Of a DNA stretch of 64,000 nt, positions 25,634-36,872 are shown piece after piece. The notes beneath the pieces were generated by a model, which ran no database searches, was not told where the DNA came from, and saw nothing but the letters and a program-made list of their open reading frames with translations. Made by a program: the position numbers and the translations under genes. The stretch is from Silurus meridionalis. Lineage: Eukaryota; Chordata; Actinopteri; Siluriformes; Siluridae. How positions within the stretch are numbered: the stretch's first letter is position 1; every line of letters starts with the position of its first letter. The stretch spans positions 17,718,311 through 17,782,310 of the forward strand of contig NC_060904.1 of NCBI RefSeq assembly GCF_014805685.1, in the 5' to 3' direction.

Positions 25634-28273
25634 TAAAATAAGACCTCCCAGCAGAGAGAAAAGTCAATATAAAAAGGAATAAGCGAGATTTATTGAGCTG
25701 ATATAAGGCTCCGAAGGAGGCCGTGTTGCTTTTGTCATTTCCAGGAAGTTGGTAGATCTTCACTAGCCTGGACTTGTGCTAGTAAGGTAATCTTCTCGTT
25801 TTTTTTAATGTTTGTCTATAGAAACTGCTCGCTAAGAACAGAAATGTTCTGACACATGTCGTGCAGCTTGTGTATTTTGAAGATCATTGATCATTTTTCT
25901 TTCTGGCTCCATTCACAATTTATTTGGGATTGTTTGTGTAGAATAAGTCTGATTTCACAACACTGTAAATCTGCATGGGAACCAAATAAAGATTCATATT
26001 ACAACGTTATGACTTTAGCCGCACTGCACTTTTTACATTGCTGTGATGGGAATATATTATGGGATGTTCATTCTTTTTTATTGCAAACACACTGACGGTT
26101 AATGGGAAAACATTTAACATACACCAGACAATTATTGTAATTTTGTTTTAATTGTCAACAAATCAAAAACACTGTCCTGAAACATTTGCTTCCAGAGACG
26201 TATCATCACATTTCATTATTTTATTCTTTTATTTATTCATGTTTACTTGTAAATTTAGTTCGCTTCAATTTAGATGCTTTCATTTAAAGGAGCTTCTCAT
26301 TTCCTCTGGAGGAAGTTTTTAAGTGACTTAAAAAGGTTACACACAATGATCAAAGAGCTCATAAAGAACACCTGGAGGACCAAAGTACAGAGTTCACAGT
26401 ACAGAGTCTGAAATGCCTGACAGGCTTTAGGTACTGAAAGAAAAACATACATGCACTCTGGAAAAAAAAAAAACATTCCTCAGATGTTCCTTAGGGGTTC
26501 ATCCAAAACAAGGCAGGGAAAATTCTCCTACATGGACTTTTTCCAATAGACAAAAATGCACTATTTTGTAAAAAAAAAATGCTTTTTTAGGAGTTAAAGG
26601 TCTTTCAATGGCGGGCCGTGCATTTGGTTCCTCAATACTGTACAAACATGCAATATAACAATGCGTGGCATTACGGAGAGAGAGGCATTTCACATATGGA
26701 GGGTGAAAACCATTTTACTAAAGCAAGCTCCAAACCTCTACACTACAACCGTAACTGTGCACTTCATAATCTAGAGCAGTTTAGGATCAATATTTGTCTA
26801 ATAACATGACAAAAACATAAAAATGTTAATAAAATTTAACCTACTCACCAGAGACGCAGACTTATAATGTGCAGCGCCCCTCAGAGGCTGTTATCCAGTG
26901 GTACCGCTCGTATTCACTGGTCTGGAAGTGGAGAACAAACCCTTTCCTGGGCTGAGACACGCTAGCTAGGGGGTTGGACGACCTCCTCACGATGTTTAGC
27001 TTTTCTTCAAGATGGATTTTTAAGTATGTCCGAGACCAAATCAATTTCTCTTCCTCCGTAGGCATAAAAAAGTCTAACTCAGATGTATTAACGTGTGCAG
27101 AGCTTCACACGTGTTTTACCAGTTAAACTCGGCTGTAACAGTTTCCCTCTGACCAACCAATCAGAGGACGGAAAAATGCTGACGCTATTCTGGGCCAGAT
27201 AGCTGCCCTGTGAGGAGAATATGAAATCCGATTGGTTAAAGAAACAGAGCTGTTTATTAAGGAGACGATGGTAAAAGGCCAGCAGTACTGATTCTGAAGG
27301 CTCTGAGCAGATTAGATTGACATGGCAGCACATAGAGGCTGAAATCTGATTGGACAAAAAATCTAACATCCTCATACACGTACTGGAAGCAGTGCAGCCG
27401 AGAGAAACACTACCACATGAAGAGAATAAATTAAATACAATTTCATGGAACAAATATAAGAATTTATGTTGTAACTGTAGGTCAGTGCTTCTGATAGTGT
27501 TTAGGCCAGCAGAGAAGGATTTACTGGCCCTTACCACCCACTACTGGGGGCTTTATAACTGGTTTTAATAGGAACCTTTATTAATGTACTGGGGATACTC
27601 GGGGTGTGTAAAGGCTTGTTTGATAATTAAGGCAAGTTAGCTTGTGAAAAAAGGGTTATACTGGGTACTTTTTAAAAAGGGTTCTTCAGGGGTTGGTTGG
27701 ATTCTGAAGGGGTTCCAAACGGTTGCTTCCAATAAAGGGTTCTACTCCACTGTGAGAAACATGGTTCTTTAAAGGGTTAGTTGGATAGTTAAGTGGCTTT
27801 GTATCTGGTTCTGTTTGACAACAGTAGAGTTTTAATAGAGTACTGAACATCTAGAAAAAAATCTATGTTCTTTTTGGTTGGATAATTGTTTCAGTACTGT
27901 ATCTTTTAAAAAAAAGGTTCTGCTTATTTCATTTCAATAGACAAAAATACACTGCTCTGAAGATAAGGGCTATTTAAAGGTGGGTTATATGCAAAAATTA
28001 TTACAGGGTTTTGTAGCTGGTATAATTTTTCTTTCTTTTTTATTGGTAAAGAAAATTAGCATCTAGAAAGGTTCTTCTTGGAACCTTTAACATTTGGCTT
28101 CAAGAGAGTGAAGGCAAATGTTAAAGGTTCCAAGAAGAACCTTTCTAGATGCTATGCAACCCAAAATTGCATCTAATGTCCGTAATATATTTTAGTATTT
28201 TGTATAGTGCTGTATTATTGTTCATGTGTTGTATATGTGTATAACATTGTACTGAAAACCTTTTCATTGCTTG

Positions 28274-28336
<63 letters not shown>

Positions 28337-28744
28337 TGTCATGTCTTGAGTCTCATGAATAGTTCATAGTGGAAAATCCTGTCTAGGGCCCGAAGCAATT
28401 CAATATAACCATCGAATAATACATGACCACGTTTCTATAGTTCTCCTCTTTTCTTTTTTTCCTCGTTCTCCGCAGGCAAAATGCAAAACAGTTCACACAG
28501 CACATTTACATTTCCTTCCATAACATGACACCCATTCTAAGAGGCTTCATGAAAAATGCTGCACAGCTTTCCATTGTTCCTACTCGCCTGTGAGTAAAAG
28601 AAGGAATTGTTTGAATAAAAGTGTTGCGTCGTCACTCTGTGACGCGCTTTAGGTTGTAGTCAGAGTTTTGTGACATTGGTGGCTATAAACGGCAGTTGTT
28701 GTGAAAGCAAATGGATTGCCTATAGAACTCAAATGAACCGGATG

Positions 28745-28796
<52 letters not shown>

Positions 28797-29390
28797 GTAG
28801 ACATTCTATGGTCGAAGTACAAAAAAATGATCTCAGACATCAAAGAAATCTCAAAGAAAAAATTGATTTACTGTAAGAAACAAAAAACAGTCTGTAATGT
28901 GATAATGCGATGAAGTAAAATTACTTTGAAGAATGACACCTTGAACAAACTCCATTCACTCACCTGGGTGAAAACACATACCAGTAGATGTGAAGTTTAC
29001 CTCAACCTCGACCTTCTGACACTGGAGACTCCTTCCATATAATAAACATTAAACAAACGAGCGAACCACATCACTTTAATAAACCTGGTAAAACTACTGC
29101 TATAGAAAATTAATTAACACTATTTGACCAATCAGGATCCAGCATTTGTTTTAGCAAGCGGAATTTGAATGTAAAATAAAAGCGTAGACGTGAATGTGCG
29201 TCTGTTCGTAACGTAAAGGAAAAATCACCCTGTTAGTGCAAATGTAATATCGTATTTTAAATAAGTATTGACTCCGCCCACTATTATTTAATTATTAAAG
29301 CAAACACACAAACTTGGATGCGATTTGTGCTCGTTTAAAAGACACAACTGTTTGGATTCTGTTAATCGATTAGCTTAAAAATTTTCACAT

Positions 29391-29445
<55 letters not shown>

Positions 29446-31126
29446 GTAATCTCTAAATTATATTTTAATCCTGAATTATGACTTTGTGGATTTGTGTTAA
29501 TTTAACATTTTTTTTATGTGGATTTTTTTTTGTAATGAATGTTTGTCAGGTCGACGCCTCCTCCATGAAAACCACTTGGTACTGTCCACTCCTGGTAAGT
29601 CCTCATTACTCTTTATTAAAATCTTTTTTCTTTTCTTTTATAACTGTATGAACTAACAGAAAGAAATATATATTCTATATCTTCATATCTCTCAATGCAC
29701 TAAATATCTCTTCTCACCTACATCAGTACCTGACTTTATTAACACCCTTGTGGATAAATGAATCTCTAGAAATCTCCACAAAATCTAATGGAACATCTTC
29801 CCAGACGAGTGGAGCTCATTTTAATAGCAAATGTGGACTAAATGTGGCACATGACAATCTTAAGACCAGGGGTGCACGAGTGTCAGCTAGTGATTTAGCT
29901 AGCAAGCTTAGCTAACTAGCTTTTAGCAAGAAGTTATTGGGATAGAGATATCATATAATAGATCAGACTTTAATGTTACCTTGGAGAAATTTCGGAACTG
30001 ACTGCAGTTCACATTAGTCTGGAATGATTGTTAGTGTTGTTGTGTATTCATTATTGTCTCTGTTTCAGTCCACCGTTTCTGAGAAGGAGGAGGACGGCAT
30101 CATCTACACAGTGATCGTGAAGCCACAACACCCCAATACTCAGGTGAAACAATTATCATACACCAGCAAATATCCGACTAAAGCTGCAATCACAGGTTCA
30201 CTTCAAGCACATGGATTTTCTTCCGAGATCTGCTGCAAATACGGCAGCAACCGAATGCACGTATACAATCTATTCATGTACGCAGCTCAGGAGTTCGTCA
30301 GTTGGATCGGACCACACGGACCAGCCTTCGCTCCTCACGTGCATCAGTGATCCTCGTCCTCCATGACCCTGTCGCTGGTTCACCACTGTTCCTTCCTTGG
30401 AGCATTTTTGATAGATTCTGACCACTACAGACCAGGAACATCCCACAAGAGCTGCAGTTTTGGAGACGCTCTGACCCAGACGTCTAGACGTCACAATTTG
30501 TCAAAATCTCTCAAATCCTTACGCTTGCACATTTTTCCTGCTTCCAACATTAACTTTGAGGACAAAATGTTCACTTGCTGCCTGATAAATAAATCCACAC
30601 ATTAACAGGTGCCATGATGAAGATCATCAGTGTTCTTCACTTCACCTGTTAGTGCTCATTAAGTTATGATCGGTGTAAAACACACTGGTCAAATCAGCGC
30701 TTTTCTTCATGTTGTATTTTGGTCACACGTCTTCATGCTGCAGTCACACTACACTACGTCTAAAGTTTGGTGACCTGTGAATTCGTATCAGGTGAAGATC
30801 ATGTGAGCGTAAATATAAATATATGACCGTCATTGTAATAAATCTGCCGGTTTTGCGTCGTCGCTTTGTACTTGAACACATTGTAAATTCGAACATTGTC
30901 ATATCCGTTTGCCGTCGTATTCGCAGCAGGTTTTGGAAGAAAAAAGTTATTATTTTGCTAAATAATGCTAAAACTTCACACGTCTCACGTTTTCTACGAC
31001 ATGAAAGAAACGTGTTTAGCTTTGATCATTAATTATTAATTCTTCACTTTGTCATTGAGATCAATCTTTTTTTTTAATACTCACGTTTTCTGCATGAACG
31101 TGAGCGGCACTGAACTTACACGCTGT

Positions 31127-31180
<54 letters not shown>

Positions 31181-31825
31181 TTTCATTCCAGGCATCATGT
31201 CAGCGTTCGCAGTGTTTAAAAGCCGGGACAGAAGAGAAGCTGGTCCTTCACCTCCTCCACTCCTTCTCCATGGAGGACACATCCTTCATCTCCATCTTCC
31301 TCTCCACCTATCGCTCCTTCACCACCACCGAGAGGGTGCTGGACATCTTGATGGACAGGTAAAAGACCAGATTCGGAGGAAGAGATCTATAAAATGTGTC
31401 ATTTATATAAGCATGGAAGTTGATTTCTTTATTTTTTTTATGCAGGTTGGCAAATCCTCCAGGAGACAGCGGCAGTCCCACTCGTCACGCCTTCGACAAG
31501 TGAGCGCTTTTACCAACTATGAACTTTATCTGCACAATTTCTCATTATTATACCAATCCACAAAGGATGGACTATTTTCAGAAACAGAAAATGTGTGTGT
31601 GTGTGTGTGTGTGTGTGTGTTGTGTTCAGGGCAGTGTGCACTGTGTACAGCACATGGTTAAGCGAATACCCAGAGGACTTCCGCTCGCTGGCCGACCCTT
31701 CACGCCTGCTCCGCCTCGCGTCCCTGATGCCAGACCAGACGGGGTCAGAGGTTAAAAGTCGGCTGCTAAACATCGCAGAGGAGCTCAGGGGCAAATCCCT
31801 GATTTCTAACTCAACTTCAGGTTAA

Positions 31826-31862
<37 letters not shown>

Positions 31863-32109
31863 ATAATGTTTATTTCGGTCTGGTTTTGTGATCCATGAGG
31901 GTAAACCTTCCCGCTGTGTTTCAGATGCTGCAAACACTTTTCTCCAAACATCATCTCCCGACCCTTCGCAATTCGATGCCACCAACATCCTGGCTTTTCC
32001 CTCCAGCATCATAGCTGAGCAGCTGACCAAGATCGAGACGGTGAGACCCTCTGTTTATCGACTGGTGTATCCTCCTTCACTTTCTTAATGACTTTTATCT
32101 TCTTAATTC

Positions 32110-32158
<49 letters not shown>

Positions 32159-32870
32159 TTAGTAGTTGTGATTGTGTGTGAGTGTTAATAGGAAGAGTAG
32201 TAGTATAGTGGTAGTAGTAGAAATAACAGTAATACTAGTAATAAAAGTAGTAGTAGTGATGGTAGTTATTATTAGATTATTAGATTATTAGATTGTTATT
32301 ATTAGTAGTAGTGATAGTAGTAGTGATAGTATTATTATTAGTAGTAGTAGTAGTAGTGGTGATAGTATTATTGTTATTATTATTATTATTATTAGTAGTA
32401 GTGGTGATAGTATTATTGTTATTAGTAGTAGTAGTAGTAGTGATAGTAGTGATAATAGTAGTAGTGGCAGTATAGTATTATCTCATTATCTCATTATGGA
32501 GTAATGCTGAAGGTTCTGGTTTCTTCATGATTGCCTGTGCAGTAATTACTGTAAGTAAGATGAAGGCAGTTTATTACCAGTGTGTTTACAGTATTAATGT
32601 GATCCTGTAGGAGCTCTTTCTGAAGCTGGTGCCATATCACTGTCTGGGCTCACTGTGGTCTCAGAGAGATAAGAAGGGCCACGAGGGCATGTGCTGGTCA
32701 GTCAGAGCCACGGTGCGTCAGTTTAACCGCCTTGCCAACGCCGTTACAGCCTCGTGCCTGTGGCAGACGGAGCTGAAGACCCAGCAGAGGACACGCCTTC
32801 TGGAGAAATGGATCAGCGTAGCCGAGGTTCCAGCACTTTATGAGTGTAAAAGTATAGATTTAACCCACTA

Positions 32871-32925
<55 letters not shown>

Positions 32926-33625
32926 GTGACCATACTGGCATGATGCCAGGGGTGAAAAGAATCAGGAAATTCCAACCAAAAAAAACTGCGTTAGTTCTAG
33001 GTACAGCTTTGAAAATTTTCCATAATGGAGAAATCAGCTTTTTTTTTTTTTTTTTTGGTGTCTTCTGAGCAGGCTTGCAGAATCAGGAAGAACTTCTCCT
33101 CGCTGTACGCCATTGTGTCAGCGCTGCAGAGTAACCCCATCCACAGACTGAGAAAGACGTGGCAGGAGACAGACCGGTGAGTGTCTCATCCCTCATCTCC
33201 TCACACAAGAGACTGAGGAAAAAAATTCTATTAATCCCTCAGGAGATGCACCAGGGCTCCACACGACACTTTGGACCAGAAATATTGGCACCCTTTGTAG
33301 AACAACAGTACATTTTACTCTTAGTTAGATCAATCTCAACCTGAAAATATGAGAAAAATCCCACCTTTAATTGGAGTGCATTTATTTAAAAAAGATTAGT
33401 TTATAAATAAATAAATAGAAATGTCACGCTAGAGATTTCCGTGAAGAAAATATATTACTTTCCGTTTGAAATGTTAATATATTAATTAATTATAAATGAA
33501 TTAATTACTCAAATTAATCTAAATAAAACATGCCAGGGTTGATCAATATATCTTTTTCATTATTTTCTGCTGATATGTAATGAATATAAACTCTCAGTAT
33601 TTTATTACTGAGTTTAATATTTATA

Positions 33626-33680
<55 letters not shown>

Positions 33681-34310
33681 GAAGGTGCTGAATGTCCGCT
33701 CATGCTTTTTGAATTGTGAGATAATTCCTATCAGATTCTGAGTAATGAGCTTTAACATTAATAAAACATATTAAACACTGTATAGACAAAAGTATTGGGA
33801 CACCTGAATTTTCCAGCCATGTGTTTTTTTTTTCCAAACTGTTACCACAAAGTTGATGGCACACATTTCTATAGGATGACTTTCAATAAATGCTGGAGCA
33901 TAAAATTTTCCCTTCACTTGAACTAGGAGACCCAAACCTGTTCCAGCATGACACTGTCCCTGTGCACAAAAACCAGCTCCATGAAGATCTGCTTTCCATG
34001 GGTTGGAGAGGAAGATCTCCTTCTATAGAGCTCCAACTCAATTAAACCCCTTTGAGAACCCCTCCTCACCTTCTCACCTACATCACTACCTCACTGTACT
34101 AACAACCTTGTGGATGAATGATTTTCCACAAATCTCCACAAAACTCTAGTGGAACATCATTCCAGAAGAATGGAGGACGAAATGATGAATGGGATGTTGA
34201 AATATAGCACATATAGAGCTTATGATCAGGTGTCCACAAATGTCTGCCCATATAGTGTAGATGCATACATTCAGAAATGTGCTAGTTATTGTAAAGAGGG
34301 CGACTAAAAG

Positions 34311-34365
<55 letters not shown>

Positions 34366-35062
34366 TGTGTGTGTGTGTGTGATGACACTGGCAGGGAGGC
34401 GATAAAGCGTTACGAGGAACTGGCCTCCATCTTCTCAGAGAAAGACAACTACTCACAGAGCCGAGAGCTTCTCAAAGAAGTAAGTCTTGTACACAGACAC
34501 AAACGCTCGCATTCACGACTTGCGCAGATCTCGCAGACGTCCGGCGCGTACGAGGTGACACACAGACGCGCTGATGAATAACCCGGGGATCGGATGAAGG
34601 CGGTGTTTTGTCTTTTCGTGTGAATCACACAGCTCATGTGGGACAATGCTTTGAAATGCTGACGTGTGTGAAGAAGGTGGTTTTAAAAGCACCCTGATGT
34701 GTCAGGAGCTTTAGTTCTTCTGATGCTGACTGTGCATCCCGTTTCTGCATACCGGTTCAGTTTCTGTATCGATTCATTAAATGACAACGTGACAAAGCAG
34801 AACTCTGGTTTCACTTCCCTCTGTGGACTTCTTTAATTGTTCAAGCAGAACCCCTGCTGAGAATCCGTGACCCCACCCCAGTCTGGATGATCTTTTTCCT
34901 CACAGTGGAGTGTTTTATTCCTATTATACTGCAGCAATGTGACAATCATTACACATTATTGTTTTGTGTCAGTAAAGTGTCATCATACTTTTATAAACAC
35001 TTACAGTTACTTTGAATGCTGTGGAACTAAAAATGATGTAATAGCACCAGCTTCCCTTTACC

Positions 35063-35117
<55 letters not shown>

Positions 35118-36821
35118 GTTTGTCATGTTATCTAGAAACTACAAAAAGCGTAAATTTGATTTGTCCTGTAGAAAGTTACGCTTTACCTCTGACACAGGGA
35201 ACTCCTTTCATACATGTTTAACATTTATCCTTACAATAATCTCATTCATACGACTAAACAGGGTTTAGGGCCTTCCTTAGGGGCCCAGGAGTGGCAGCTT
35301 GATATGACTGGTAGTTGAACTCATGACCTTCGGATCTAAAGTACAATCTCTTAACCACTAAGCTCTCCATTTAAACATTGACATATTTTTAATCTGTTGA
35401 TTCATTAATATGTATATATTCATGGACCTTCTGACCAATCAGGGTAGAGAGTTAAATCAGCTATGCACCTTACCATACATGTCCCCTTGTTTAATACACT
35501 TTTGTGTTGCTCAGGAAGGCACTTCCAAATCCAACGTAGACACTAAAGTCAACAACAGAAGACATATGGTGAGTGATCATCTCAGGGAATGGGAAATTCT
35601 CGTCCCTCCAAGTTCACGTAATAAAGTGTGGGGTTTTTTTCTGTGTGTGTCTGCAGTCCAGTGCTCAGGGCACCGTGCCGTACCTGGGCATTTTCCTGAC
35701 TGACCTCACCATGCTGGACGCCGCTGTCAAGGACAGACTGGAGGTGAGATCCACACCACAAACACCGTCACGCCGTCACGAAAACGCTTATGAATATAAA
35801 AGACTTCTTTTTTTGCTTTTAGAACGGCTACATCAACTTCGACAAACGGCGCCGGGTGAGTTTTTGTTTCTTTTTATTATTTCCGTTCTTTTTTTTTCTT
35901 GGTGAACGAAAAACGTTTGGAAACGTTTTTTTCTCCTTTTTCTCATCCCTGAAGGAGTTTGAGGTTCTCGCCAAAATCCGTCTCCTCCAGTCGTCCTGCA
36001 GAAACAGCAACTTCCGGACGGACGAGTCGTTTGTGCACTGGTACCACAGCGTCCCCATGCTGAGCGAGGAGGAAAGGTGAGTGCTAAACGCTTCTTCAAA
36101 TAAAAAATGTAAACCAATGCAAAGGAAACCGTGAGTGCACACTTTTGTTTCTTCAAGACATGTGGGCGGAGCTAAAAGCAGTGCAGGTTGTTGATTGTTT
36201 AAACACTTGTCTATGGCTGGAGCATTTTTTCTTTTAAATACGCCATATTACCAAAAGTTTGTGGACACCTGGTCATAAGTATGGTATGTGCTTTTTAAGC
36301 ATCGCATTCCACATTTTGTCCAAATTTTCTCATATAAATCCTTCCACTCTCCTGGAAAGAAGCTTCATTAGATTTTGGAGTTTGCTTGTGGTTCATCAGC
36401 CAGTGTTAGTCAAGTCAGGTACTGATGTAGGTGAGAAGGTGAGGAGACCTGGGGTGCAGTCAGCGTTCACATTCATCCCTAAAGGTGTTCAGTAGTTTTG
36501 AGATCAGAGCTCTATAGCAGGAGATCTTCCACTCCAAACCATGTAAACCAGATCTTTATGGAGGTGGCTTTGTGCACAGGGGCATCGCCATGCTGGAACA
36601 GATTTGGGTTTCCAAGATCAAGTAAACGCAAAATGTTATTATTAAAAATACCTGTACTGTGTTGTATGCAGGGTCTGGGAGTCAGACACATTAATAATGC
36701 CATGTGTACTGTTTTGATGCAGCTACAGACTGTCCAATCAGATCGAGCCTCAGTTTGACCCGAGTCCAGGACGTCTTTCACATCCTACCGTGGTTATCAC
36801 AGAGTGTCCTGAGTAAGCATC

Positions 36822-36872
<51 letters not shown>

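Larger units (their letters stand above)
18620..29549 (+). other. Large first coding intron of rgl2
   Basis: About 10.9 kb without any exon I can recognise. It contains (AAT)n near 21235-21264, (GA)n at 21893-21970, a common fish repeat at 24.8 kb, a hAT-like element at 26.6-27.5 kb, a long hairpin at 28.06 kb and five (TG/CA)n tracts. Open frames such as 22444-22701 and 19125-19412 show no family resemblance. Confidence 0.6.

Noticed and set aside
32293..32475. Val/Leu-rich open frame resembling a membrane protein
   Set aside because: It is the degenerate (TAG)n/(TTG)n repeat in an rgl2 intron.
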